Source: Kovacikia minuta CCNUW1 (GTDB lineage: Bacteria; Cyanobacteriota; Cyanobacteriia; Leptolyngbyales; Leptolyngbyaceae). Taken from it: a stretch of 64,000 bases of DNA. Position 1 is the stretch's first letter. Each line of letters begins with the position of its first letter. The notes under the pieces were generated by a model that worked only from the letters and a program-made list of their open reading frames with translations, did not search any database and was not told where the DNA came from. Both the position numbers and the translations under genes were made by a program. The stretch lies in the NCBI RefSeq assembly GCF_020091585.1, contig NZ_CP083582.1:2108001-2172000 (forward strand). The letters run 5' to 3'. Positions 38,002 through 46,371 of the stretch are shown in pieces.

Positions 38002-38497
38002 AAACGCCGATAACATACTTACGCCACTCCTGATTGACACCATTTTTGAGATGTTTAGTGACTTCAAAGTAGAGTCCGCTGTAGGGCTTTCGAGGGGGAA
38101 CCTCCAAAAGCATGCCTGCCTCTCTGGGGGTGCGGTTACCTTTCTTAACATTACACCGCACACAGGCAGTAACGATGTTTTCCCAGGTATCGCCCCCACC
38201 CCTCGATCGCGGAATCACGTGGTCGAGCGTTAACTCGTCTCCTGTGTAGCCACAGTACTGGCAAGAATGACCATCACGGTGCAAAAGGTTTCGGCGCGTC
38301 AAGGGGATTTCTTTGTATGGCACCCGCACATAGTGACGCAGCCGTATCACCGTCGGCAGTGGAAAACCGGAATAAACGTACTTTCCGTTGTGTTCAACCT
38401 GCTCTGCTTTGCCTTTGATCAACAAAACGACTGCCCTACGCCAGCTCGTAATATTGAGCGGTTCGTATGAAGCGTTGAGCACCAGAACCTTGCCCAT
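38000..38497 (-). CDS. HNH endonuclease family protein
   Basis: The 165-residue product has the HNH fold near its middle: Cys-Gln-Tyr-Cys-Gly (zinc pair 1, about 79-82), Leu-Thr-Leu-Asp-His-Val-Ile-Pro-Arg-Ser-Arg-Gly-Gly (catalytic His), Trp-Glu-Asn-Ile-Val-Thr-Ala-Cys and Arg-Cys-Asn-x-Lys-Lys-Gly (zinc pair 2). The N-terminus Val-Leu-Asn-Ala-Ser-Tyr-Glu-Pro-Leu-Asn-Ile is typical of a conserved family present in nearly all cyanobacteria, so it is more likely a housekeeping nuclease than a restriction enzyme. No methylase is nearby. Confidence 0.88.
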   Translation of the reverse strand: MGKVLVLNASYEPLNITSWRRAVVLLIKGKAEQVEHNGKYVYSGFPLPTVIRLRHYVRVPYKEIPLTRRNLLHRDGHSCQYCGYTGDELTLDHVIPRSRGGGDTWENIVTACVRCNVKKGNRTPREAGMLLEVPPRKPYSGLYFEVTKHLKNGVNQEWRKYVIGV

Positions 38498-38708
38498 TAT
38501 GATTCAGTTGAAACAAGAGTTTTACAGATGCTAACACAGGAGAGGGGTGGGAAAGGATAAAGGATGGGGATAAAGGATAAAAAGGGAAATATTGTGTTTA
38601 GTTTTGTTAAGGTCGATCGGGTTAAGGACCTGGAATCGGAGGCTGGAAGCCAGATGATAGGAGCCAGTGGCAAGCTTAAACCGCAGCGCTCCTTACCCCC
38701 TCAATTCC

Positions 38709-39128
38709 TTACCCCCTCAATTCCTCAACCTCCATCCCCTCGTCCTTTGCCCCATTTAGCCGCGTAATATCGTCCTCTCCTAAGTACTCCCCGTTCTGCA
38801 CTTCAATCAAAACTAAGGGAATCACGCCTGGGTTCTCCACTCGGTGGGGCGTACACATGGGGACATAGGTTGACTGCTTCTGAACCAGGATCGTTTCCTG
38901 ACCTGCACAAACCACTTTTGCTGTACCGGAAACTACGATCCAGTGTTCACTCCGGTGATAGTGCATCTGGGTACTGATGTGATGACCGGGCAACAACTCA
39001 ATCCGGTTAATTCGGTAGTGGTGACCTTCCTCCAGCAAGGTAACCGTGCCCCAAGGACGGACTCGGATGGTATCGGAATCTGGAGGATGCAGGTGAGGAA
39101 GATCGCGATCGTTGATTGAGGTTTCCAT
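38709..39128 (-). CDS. Mannose-6-phosphate isomerase-type cupin
   Basis: The product of about 139 residues is a single cupin domain like the C-terminal part of ManC/GMP-type mannose-6-phosphate isomerases. The pattern is Arg-Pro-Trp-Gly-Thr-Val, Gly-His-His-Ile-Ser-x-Gln-Met-His-Tyr-His-Arg-Ser-Glu-His-Trp-Ile-Val-Val-Ser-Gly-Thr-Ala (metal-binding His and Glu), and Pro-His-Arg-Val-Glu-Asn-Pro-Gly. It may isomerise mannose-6-phosphate or fructose-6-phosphate for GDP-mannose supply. I choose the ATG at 39128 over a TTG at 39185. Confidence 0.82.
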   Translation of the reverse strand: METSINDRDLPHLHPPDSDTIRVRPWGTVTLLEEGHHYRINRIELLPGHHISTQMHYHRSEHWIVVSGTAKVVCAGQETILVQKQSTYVPMCTPHRVENPGVIPLVLIEVQNGEYLGEDDITRLNGAKDEGMEVEELRG

Positions 39129-39312
39129 TGCTCTATCACCAAATCCTACTCTTCTATCATGCAGGAAATTTGCGACCGACTCCAACCCCCTCTTCTTGCC
39201 AACGACTGAGAGCCGTCATGGAGTAGCTCTCTCCTGCGAAAGAAGAAGGGGAGGAGATGCTTTTTTAGGATTGAGCTATCGCAACCGAATTGAGAGTTTA
39301 CGAGGTTTATTT

Positions 39313-39693
39313 ATGAACGCAGATTCTATTCCCAATCCTGGTATTGATGAGTCCAGATCTTCTGAGGAAGGTAAGCAAATTTCTACGGATGCATCCGGCA
39401 GGTCTGGGGAAACCCGGATGGAAGGGCAGTCAGGTGGCTCAAATCAAATGACGATCGATAACCTCCCCCAGGATGTCAAAGACTCGCTGCCTGAAGCAGC
39501 TCAAAACATCTTTGTAGCGGCTTACAACAGCTTTCTGGCAAACAGCCACGATGAGGAAGCGGCAAAGCGAGTTGCTTGGCAAACGATCGAGCGTAATGAA
39601 CACTACACCCGGGGTGGGGATGGCAAATGGTACCGCTCACCCGATGAAAGCGCCAATACCCGTGGTGGGGTGAGTACAATGCCGGGGGGTTAG
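39313..39693 (+). CDS. ChaB family protein
   Basis: The 126-residue product starts at the ATG at 39313, with a GAGG eight bases upstream. Residues 1-45 are a disordered acidic/Ser-rich region. Residues about 45-110 form a ChaB-type domain: Leu-Pro-Gln-Asp-Val-Lys-Asp-Ser-Leu-Pro, Ala-Gln-Asn-Ile-Phe-Val-Ala-Ala-Tyr-Asn, Glu-Glu-Ala-Ala-Lys-Arg-Val-Ala-Trp and Tyr-x-Arg-Gly-Gly-Asp-Gly-Lys-Trp. E. coli ChaB is linked to the ChaA cation antiporter, but the biochemical role of the family is unclear and chaA is not here. Confidence 0.8.
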   Translation: MNADSIPNPGIDESRSSEEGKQISTDASGRSGETRMEGQSGGSNQMTIDNLPQDVKDSLPEAAQNIFVAAYNSFLANSHDEEAAKRVAWQTIERNEHYTRGGDGKWYRSPDESANTRGGVSTMPGG

Positions 39694-39939
39694 GTCGTAC
39701 TCCTTCAACCGCGTTGACCTCCCAGCTTGATGCAGGGGCTTGATGTAAGGGGCAGAAGTTAGAAGCCAGAAGCCAGAAGTGTGAGTTTCTGGCTTCTGTT
39801 TATTTGTGGGGGTTTTACTGCACCTGCGGTTGGTGAACCAGGTCTGTTTAATTGAACTCTGTCTTTGGGAAGACAAAAATTCGGAAAATTTCTTTATATA
39901 TTGATCAGTCAATAAGCATACCTCCAGTGGAACAGTGTT

Positions 39940-40368
39940 GTGACAGTTGAACCATATTCATTACTTGATGGTTTACAAGCATTGGTTATTGATCATGAAA
40001 ACGATTCGCTTTCATTGATTATTTTTATGCTGGTGATGTATGGGGTTCAAGTCACAGCTGTTGATTCAGCAGGAGCAGCACTAAAAGCGTTGGAAGTTAT
40101 CCAGCCCGATTTTTTGATCTGCAATACGGCGGTACCATTTGAAGATGGAAATTCCTTAATTCGGCGGATCAGAGCATTGAAGGGTGAGGATGAAGAGCAG
40201 GTTCCCGCGATCGCCCTGGGTGTATTATCTTCCGAAACTACGCTTACCCAGGTTACGCTGCAATCCTCTATCTGTGAAGAGTTTCAAGCATGTCTTACGA
40301 AACCCATCGAGCCAGAAGATTTAGTCGCAGTTGTGCTTAATTTTGTCGGTAAACCTCATCCTGCTTAA
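39940..40368 (+). CDS. Degenerate receiver-domain protein lacking the phospho-acceptor Asp
   Basis: The 142-residue product has the length and layout of a single CheY-like receiver domain. Val-Ile-Asp-His-Glu-Asn-Asp is at the acidic pocket and Leu-Thr-Lys-Pro-Ile at the conserved lysine. The position of the phospho-acceptor is Asn62 (Phe-Leu-Ile-Cys-Asn-Thr-Ala-Val-Pro) instead of Asp. It is thus likely a pseudo-receiver that binds a partner without phosphorylation. The start is GTG at 39940. It lies alone, 246 bases after the ChaB gene. Confidence 0.78.
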   Translation: MTVEPYSLLDGLQALVIDHENDSLSLIIFMLVMYGVQVTAVDSAGAALKALEVIQPDFLICNTAVPFEDGNSLIRRIRALKGEDEEQVPAIALGVLSSETTLTQVTLQSSICEEFQACLTKPIEPEDLVAVVLNFVGKPHPA

Positions 40369-40867
40369 AGCAAGGCTTTTTGTATAGTTAAACCCCGCTA
40401 TCACTGCCAGACAGTTCCCGGAGAGGATGTTTGAAACTGGTCAGGCAGTCTGCATTTGTCCCCTAAGGAGCGCGGATTTATTTAAAGTGTCATTCTGCGT
40501 AGGGCCGTGGCATTCGGTAGAAAGTCCTCGCGATTGCCGCAGAAACCGCTGCCGAATGCCGCACCCGTACAGGTAAAGGTTGTTAAATTATTTATGTCCT
40601 CCAAAACTTCACCCCCATAACTGACCCCTCCTGAGGAACATGATCCCATCCTCAGCGGTCTAAGGAGACCAGCACTCATGGGTTAAAGCATTTCCATTCG
40701 AGAGTTCCTATTGGGTTAAAAAAATCGATAGCATTTGCCGAATCGATTCTGGTAAAACTGGATTGAGAACATTAATTTTATGTGAGGCATCAATTAATTG
40801 CTTTCAAACCAATCGTGCAACAGTGATCCTATGTCAGGATGGGATCTAACAGCTTGGAAAGGGTAGT
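40369..40867. other. 499-bp gap with a strong hairpin
   Basis: I see no supported gene here. A long inverted repeat pairs GGCATTCGGTAG at about 40509-40520 with CTGCCGAATGCC at 40549-40560 (11 of 12 pairs), with a second inner stem. It has no T tract on either strand. It could be part of a small RNA or an old mobile-element end. The promoter of the kinase gene at 40868 must lie in the second half. Confidence 0.45.
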
Positions 40868-43003
40868 ATGTTGCAAATCTTTAGCAGGCATCGCCAAACG
40901 GGTAGAGGGAACGCGGACGACAGTCGGAGAAAGCGACTGATTGGCAAAACTCTGGATAGACGCTACCGCATCATCGACCTGCTAGGGGAAGGCGGATTTA
41001 GTCATACCTACATTGCTGAAGATACACGCCGACCCAAAAATCCCGAATATCCCAGGTGTGTTGTCAAGCATCTCCGCAAAAGCAGCAGTAACCCTGATTT
41101 TTTGAGTAATGCCCGACGGCTGTTTCGAATTGAAGCCGAAACTCTGGAAAGATTGGGTGAGCACAACCAGATTCCGCGCTTGCTTGCCTATTTTGAGGAG
41201 TGGGGAGAATTTTATCTGGTTCAGGAATATATTCAAGGGCATCCTCTCAGTGTTGAATGGAAACCAGGACGGTGTTGGAGTGATTCACAGGTCTATGCGT
41301 TTCTATGCGAAATGCTGGAGATCCTTTCATTTGTCCATCAGCAAGGTGTGATCCACCGGGATGTAAAACCAGATAACATCATCCGGCGTCACCAGGATAA
41401 CAAGCTATGTCTGGTCGATTTTGGCACCGTTAAGCAGGCGGTTAGTGCTTCTCTGGATTCTTCGCAGCACACCATTACCACGGGAACCCCAGGATATATC
41501 CCGATCGAACAATGGCGGGGAAATCCCCAGTTCAATAGTGATATTTATGCATTGGGAGTAGTGGCAGTCCAGCTACTGACTGGGGTTGATCCGGAGTCGT
41601 TTCAGGGCAATCCGGAGCGGATCTTACGGCAGCACCGCCCCCAAACCCAGGTAAATCTGGCTGCGGTGATCGATAACATGGTTCGGACTGACTGGCACGA
41701 TCGTTATGCCTCCGCGCAGGAAGTGCTTCAGTCACTCTACCCTCTTGCAGCCGAATTTTCAGGTGAAACCCTTGCTCCGCCAACGGTGCCCGCTGACCAC
41801 CAGTTGCCAGAGCCAGAGTTGTCCAGCCCCGCTTCTGCAACGATTGTGAGTGGTGTACCCACCCCACCTCCAGGTAAAACGGGGACAACTATGCCGCCCG
41901 CCACCGCAGACGAAACAGTTCTGGGGACGTTTGAACTGGAGCCGTTTGCGGCCTCTGCCCCTGAGGCAGACTCGCATTTGTCTGCAACCGATGAAGCGGT
42001 CATCCAGGAACCGGATCTGGAATCTTCGTTACGATCGTCTCTCCCAACCAGTCTTCCCGCCCGCTCCATTGAAGCCAGTTTAACTGGAACGACGCAGGCA
42101 GTTGCTGCCCCGGTTGAACCCTCCCATCCGATCGCAACCTCTCGCTGGCAACTATTTGCTGGAGTTGGGGTTGCTGGGGTGGGGGCAATTGCGGTTGGTT
42201 TCTTTTTTCTGGTACTCCCCTGGCGCAACTTTCAGGCAGCAGAGCAAACGTTAAAACAGGCAGACCAGGCACGGCAGGCAGGAAACTATAGTGATTGCCT
42301 GACTCAAGCTGGCAGTATTTCTGAAAAGCATGCCGATCTAAAAGTAAAGGCGCAGGTCTTGGTAGAAGGTTGCTCTGCGTTGATGCAGGCAAACCAACTG
42401 GCGAGTGGAAATAATTTTCAGGCAGCGATCGCCGCGTTGGATGAAATTGCGCCGACCAATCCTGCCTATGGGGATGCCCAAAAATTAATCCAGCAGTGGG
42501 GCGATCAATTGCTTCAGAAGGCGACGGAGAAGTACCAGAAAGGTGATTTTACGAGTGCGATCGCCCTGCTAAAGGATTTACCTGCCTCCCTGACTGCGAA
42601 AGTTCAGCCTACTTTAGAGCAATGGCAGAAAACCTGGGAAGCCAATCAGGATCAGCTCCAGGCAGCCCAGTCTGCGATGGAAGCCGGTAATTGGAAGGAT
42701 GCCCTGGAGCAAGTTGGCAAAATCGATACGAGCAACAGCCCCTATTGGGAGAAATTGGTCAGCCAATTGAAGCAAGAGGCTCAAACCAATCTGGAAGCAG
42801 CAAAGGAAGCAGCTAAAACCGCTGCTTCTCCTGTCAAACCTGCGAGTTCGCAGTCGGAGTCATCTCCCAGTTGGCTTTCAAACTCCCCGGTTTACAACAC
42901 TCCCCGCCAACCTGTTGCCCCACCACCCGTTGAACCCCCACCCCAACGTCCCCAAACGGCAACAGGCTCTAAGATTTGTCCTTCCCGTGTTCCAGGTTGT
43001 TAG
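40868..43003 (+). CDS. Serine/threonine protein kinase with membrane anchor
   Basis: The 711-residue product has an N-terminal Hanks-type kinase domain (about 33-300): Gly-Glu-Gly-Gly-Phe-Ser-His-Thr-Tyr, ATP-binding Lys67, His-Arg-Asp165-Val-Lys-Pro-Asp-Asn, and Asp184-Phe-Gly. A long Pro/Ser/Thr-rich linker follows (300-420), then one membrane span (about 424-450). The C-terminal region (450-670) is helical, with TPR-like spacing, and is predicted to lie outside the membrane or in the periplasm. A Pro-rich tail ends it. This layout is common in cyanobacterial SpkC/F-like kinases. Targets are unknown. The ATG at 40868 is the start; no operon partner. Confidence 0.9.
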   Translation: MLQIFSRHRQTGRGNADDSRRKRLIGKTLDRRYRIIDLLGEGGFSHTYIAEDTRRPKNPEYPRCVVKHLRKSSSNPDFLSNARRLFRIEAETLERLGEHNQIPRLLAYFEEWGEFYLVQEYIQGHPLSVEWKPGRCWSDSQVYAFLCEMLEILSFVHQQGVIHRDVKPDNIIRRHQDNKLCLVDFGTVKQAVSASLDSSQHTITTGTPGYIPIEQWRGNPQFNSDIYALGVVAVQLLTGVDPESFQGNPERILRQHRPQTQVNLAAVIDNMVRTDWHDRYASAQEVLQSLYPLAAEFSGETLAPPTVPADHQLPEPELSSPASATIVSGVPTPPPGKTGTTMPPATADETVLGTFELEPFAASAPEADSHLSATDEAVIQEPDLESSLRSSLPTSLPARSIEASLTGTTQAVAAPVEPSHPIATSRWQLFAGVGVAGVGAIAVGFFFLVLPWRNFQAAEQTLKQADQARQAGNYSDCLTQAGSISEKHADLKVKAQVLVEGCSALMQANQLASGNNFQAAIAALDEIAPTNPAYGDAQKLIQQWGDQLLQKATEKYQKGDFTSAIALLKDLPASLTAKVQPTLEQWQKTWEANQDQLQAAQSAMEAGNWKDALEQVGKIDTSNSPYWEKLVSQLKQEAQTNLEAAKEAAKTAASPVKPASSQSESSPSWLSNSPVYNTPRQPVAPPPVEPPPQRPQTATGSKICPSRVPGC

Positions 43004-43029
43004 CAGTGAACAGGGGTCAGTTAGCAGTC

Positions 43030-43157
43030 GTCAGTTAGCAGTCATCAGTCATCAGTGGTCAGTGGTCAGTGGTCAGTGGTCAATGATTTGTTTGTACTGC
43101 CCACTGTTCACTGTTCACTGTTCACTGTTCACTGTTCACTGTTCACTGTTCACTGCT
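43030..43157. repeat. Tandem heptamer arrays (CAGTGGT and GTTCACT)
   Basis: Four CAGTGGT-type units near 43056-43080 and seven GTTCACT-type units at 43103-43154 stand between the convergent kinase and peptidase genes. A related, shorter run lies downstream of the S41 gene (8935-8960). Confidence 0.75.
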
Positions 43158-45116
43158 TCATTCCCCCAATAAAAACTCTTTGATAAACAGAACGGTGGCG
43201 TAGAACTGAAAATCGATGTTGGCTTTTTTGGCAAATCCGTGGCCTTCGTCTTTCGCCATCAGGTACCAGACGGGAACGTCATTTTTGCGGACGGTTGCCA
43301 CGATTTGTTCGGCTTCGTTCAGTGGAACCCGGGGATCATTTTGTCCATGAATCACAAACAACGGTTTTTTGATTTTTTCGGCATTGTTGAGGGGTGAGAT
43401 TTTGAGCAGGAATTCGCGCATTTTGGGGTCGCGCTCGTCGCCGTATTCCACTCGCCGTAAATCCCGGCGATAGCTCTCAGTTCGTTCCAGGAAGGTGACG
43501 AAGTTGGAAATGCCGACAATGTCGATCGCCGCCCGAATTCGATCACTGTATTTTTCTGCCACTGCCAGAGACATGTAGCCTCCGTAGCTGCCACCACTCA
43601 CCAGAATCCGATCGCGATCCAGGTCAGGTTGGGAGCCGATCCAATCCAGCAACGCGCCAATGTCTTTGACGGAATCTTCCCGCAGAAAGCCGTTGTCGAG
43701 CTTGAGAAAACTTTTTCCATAGCCAGATGAGCCGCGCACATTGGGAAATAGCAATGCCACACCCAATTCATTCAAGTAGAAATTGTATCTGCCCAGGAAG
43801 CCAGGACGATATTGGCTTTCGGGGCCGCCATGAATATCGATGACTACAGGACGTTTGCCACTGAAACGGGCAGATGGACGGAATAGGAAGCCGGAGATTT
43901 CCTTACCATCAAAGCTTTTCCAGCGAACCAGCTCTGGTTCCGAGAAATTGGCAGTATTGATGCCCCCTGTTTCGCTTTCAGTCCAGCGTTCCACCTGGTT
44001 CGTGGTTAGATTGAGGGAATATACGTCAGCGGTCGATCGGGCGGAAATCAGGGTAAAACCCAACTCCTGGCTGTTGGGATGCCAGTTAATCCCGTAGATC
44101 TGACCAATGGGTAGCTTGGGCAACGGAACTTCCTTCTGCGTCGCTGTATCTAGCACATGCAGAACACTGGCTCCATCTTCGTTTGTGGTGAATGCTAAAC
44201 GTTTGCCATCGCGGGAGAGATCCATATCTTCCACATCCCACGGGATCTGGCTGGTCAGGTAGGTGTAGCGCTGGTTGGCAAAGTCAAAATAGGCAAGACG
44301 CTGAAATTCCGATTCGCGATCGCTGACCACATACAGTCCCTTGCCATCCTGACTAAATACCGCTGCGCCATAGGCAACCGGTTCACCTTTGCTGCGGGGG
44401 GTAATGGCGGTGCGTGCCCCCGTTTCGGTGCTGAAACTCCAGAGATAACTTTCGTTCGCAGAGACAAACTCCAACGCTAAAAGCTGGCGATCGTCCGGCG
44501 ACCAGTCCAGCGGATACCACCCCCCTCCCTCCACCTCTGCCAGTAAACGGTTAGATGCCGGGTTTTTGGGATCAATCGTATAGAAATCGTTATCCTTTCC
44601 GGTGCGTCGGGTGGAGGTGTATATCATCCGATCGCCTTTCGTAGACCAGACCCCTCGCGTGTTTTTTGACTTGCCATCCGTCAACAGGGTTACATCACCC
44701 GTTGCCAGGTCATAACGGAAGTTCTGATCAAATTCGCTGCCACCAATATCTTTGCTGAAGACAAAGTATTCACCTGTGGTTGGCTGGTAGGTTGCCCCTG
44801 AGGGAGCGTCAGGGAAAAACGTGAGTTGGCGACGTGCCCCCAGGGGAAATTTAACCTGATGCACCTGGGCTGTGTTGCAAAAGCGGGTTGAAATCAACAT
44901 TTCCCGTTGGGTTGGATGCCAACTTCCCAGGCTTGCACTGCGAAAATCGGTATAACGGCTGACGGATTCCACCAGGCTCTGCGGAATCGGAGGAATACCT
45001 TCTACCACCAAATTTTCACCGGGGGTGAGGGTTGTTGCTGCCAGAACAGGTTTCATAGAAGACAGGGAGAGGGCGATCGCCAAAATCACAGCTACAATTT
45101 TTTGCCAACGTTGCAT
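43158..45116 (-). CDS. S9 family peptidase (acylaminoacyl-peptidase / DPP IV-like)
   Basis: The 652-residue product has a signal peptide (1-26, ending Val-Leu-Ala-Ala). A seven-bladed WD40-like beta-propeller follows (about 50-390; blades with Trp-Ser-Pro-Asp-Asp-Arg, Ser-Arg-Asp-Gly-Lys-Arg), then an alpha/beta-hydrolase domain. The triad is visible as Ser in Val-Ser-Gly-Gly-Ser-Tyr-Gly-Gly-Tyr, Asp in His-Gly-Gln-Asn-Asp-Pro-Arg, and His in Asp-Glu-Gly-His-Gly-Phe. The enzyme would cleave short peptides in the periplasm. Length and order are those of the S9C group. Its stop abuts the tandem repeat array. Confidence 0.9.
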   Translation of the reverse strand: MQRWQKIVAVILAIALSLSSMKPVLAATTLTPGENLVVEGIPPIPQSLVESVSRYTDFRSASLGSWHPTQREMLISTRFCNTAQVHQVKFPLGARRQLTFFPDAPSGATYQPTTGEYFVFSKDIGGSEFDQNFRYDLATGDVTLLTDGKSKNTRGVWSTKGDRMIYTSTRRTGKDNDFYTIDPKNPASNRLLAEVEGGGWYPLDWSPDDRQLLALEFVSANESYLWSFSTETGARTAITPRSKGEPVAYGAAVFSQDGKGLYVVSDRESEFQRLAYFDFANQRYTYLTSQIPWDVEDMDLSRDGKRLAFTTNEDGASVLHVLDTATQKEVPLPKLPIGQIYGINWHPNSQELGFTLISARSTADVYSLNLTTNQVERWTESETGGINTANFSEPELVRWKSFDGKEISGFLFRPSARFSGKRPVVIDIHGGPESQYRPGFLGRYNFYLNELGVALLFPNVRGSSGYGKSFLKLDNGFLREDSVKDIGALLDWIGSQPDLDRDRILVSGGSYGGYMSLAVAEKYSDRIRAAIDIVGISNFVTFLERTESYRRDLRRVEYGDERDPKMREFLLKISPLNNAEKIKKPLFVIHGQNDPRVPLNEAEQIVATVRKNDVPVWYLMAKDEGHGFAKKANIDFQFYATVLFIKEFLLGE

Positions 45117-45386
45117 CGGTAGACAAGCTAAGACGACAATTGCCCCAGACTCTAACCTGAGCCAGGGGCAATAGCAAGAGAAGAATTAGGATGGAGGGGA
45201 AAGAATAACCGAGGAAGGTCAAAGGCTAAAAATATATCCCTTTAGGAAGTTTCTAGGAAATAAATTACCTGTATGGGCAGGTTTTGTAGATAGCTTATCG
45301 GCTTTACCATTCGATTTGGGCTAAACCTGCCCCTACCATCGGGCATCTTCTTTCGTAGAAATCACCTTATCTTCTATTCTTCTGGT

Positions 45387-45620
45387 TCATACCCATTTGA
45401 CGCCTCGTAACCATTTCCAGACACCTGTGTTGCGGCGGACGCTGACACCCATACTTTGCTCTTTAGCAAGCGCCATGAGTTCGGCTGTTGTGAAGCTGTA
45501 GCCGAGTTGTTCAGAGATTCTGAGGAAATCCTCTGGGCTATCAACTTGCTCAAACTTGTTGCGCAATGCTTCGTCGTAAGCAACCGCTTCTAAAAATCGA
45601 TTCGCACTTTCCATCGACAT
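45387..45620 (-). CDS. Nif11-type leader peptide
   Basis: The ATG at 45620 has AAGGAG nine bases upstream, so the longer frame to 45686 is not needed. The 77-residue product begins Met-Ser-Met-Glu-Ser-Ala-Asn-Arg-Phe-Leu-Glu-Ala-Val, then Glu-Ala-Leu-Arg-Asn-Lys-Phe, Asp-Phe-Leu-Arg-Ile-Ser-Glu-Gln-Leu-Gly-Tyr-Ser-Phe-Thr and Glu-Leu. This is the Nif11 domain found as leader in many cyanobacterial RiPP precursors. The tail (about 55-77) is basic and Trp-rich, not Cys/Ser/Thr-rich. No modification enzyme lies within this window, so it may be a stand-alone Nif11 protein or a precursor processed elsewhere. Confidence 0.8.
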   Translation of the reverse strand: MSMESANRFLEAVAYDEALRNKFEQVDSPEDFLRISEQLGYSFTTAELMALAKEQSMGVSVRRNTGVWKWLRGVKWV

Positions 45621-45797
45621 TCCTGAATTCTCCTTTGAGGATGGCATTTTCTCCTCAGACAATCGTCTTACCGCTATTTTGCCCAAAATTTTCCTGGGTT
45701 TAGCGAAGCTTTAGTGAAAAAAAGTTTGTCCTATTTGATGATGAGTGGGTAGAAAGAAGCCGATGGCTAACGGCAACAACCATGACATCATTCTATC

Positions 45798-45890
45798 TAT
45801 AGCAGTCCTAAATCAGTGGTGAGATGGAGCGGCTTTGTGAGCAAGGATTCTGATGGAATCCTTGCTCGCAATCCATTTAGGATCGCTATA
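45798..45890. mobile_element. 93-bp MITE-like element
   Basis: The ends are 16-bp inverted repeats with two mismatches (TATAGCAGTCCTAAAT and, read from the other side, TATAGCGATCCTAAAT). Inside is a perfect 12-bp palindrome, GAGCAAGGATTC and its complement, around a five-base loop. It lies in a 374-bp gap between the Nif11 gene and a small membrane peptide and codes for nothing. Confidence 0.65.
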
Positions 45891-45994
45891 ACTGCGTATT
45901 CCGTAGAGACCCGATTCGTCGCATCCCTTTAGAGAAGATTGCTGAATCTATAGCAGTAACCCATTCATCAAATTGGATGATAGAGGGGATAGGG

Positions 45995-46135
45995 CTATTT
46001 GCAGCGACGTTTCCAGAATCGCGCTCCAATTAATAGTCCAGTGCCACCGACTGCAACGCCCCAATAACCAGCCCAAAGATTAAAGGTCAAGAATAAAACA
46101 ACTGCAATAATCAGCAAGCGTCCTAATTGATGCAT
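45995..46135 (-). CDS. Small membrane peptide (46 aa)
   Basis: The frame reads from an ATG at 46135 to TAG at 45995-45997 and encodes 46 residues with two adjacent hydrophobic stretches. They read Leu-Leu-Ile-Ile-Ala-Val-Val-Leu-Phe-Leu, then Trp-Ala-Gly-Tyr-Trp-Gly-Val-Ala-Val-Gly-Gly-Thr-Gly-Leu-Leu. The tail is strongly basic (Trp-Lys-Arg-Arg-Cys-Lys). That is typical of a hairpin membrane miniprotein with the positive tail in the cytoplasm. There is no strong ribosome binding site. Function unknown. Confidence 0.55.
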   Translation of the reverse strand: MHQLGRLLIIAVVLFLTFNLWAGYWGVAVGGTGLLIGARFWKRRCK

Positions 46136-46371
46136 GGATAGTCAGCAATATCCCTAGCCCCCGTTTTAACCCAATCTTTTCGAACTAACCTTCCATAACC
46201 TGTGTCTACTGCCAAACAGGGGCAGGAGGAAGGGCCAGGAGGAAGGGGAAGTCAGATATTCTGGATTCCAGCTCTTGCCTTCTGGCTTCTATTTTCCAAC
46301 TCCTTGCTCTTAAATTGGAATTTAAATGTCAAGAATTCTCTTCCCGGTTTAGAGTTACTAACCCCTACCCC

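Noticed and set aside
38000-38497. Restriction-modification system around the HNH nuclease
   Set aside because: No methyltransferase or specificity gene nearby, and the family is a conserved cyanobacterial housekeeping type.
40482-40679. Minus-strand 65-residue frame with Gly/Ser/Cys-rich sequence
   Set aside because: It reads through the inverted repeat of this gap, has no good ribosome binding site and no recognisable motif; more likely chance.
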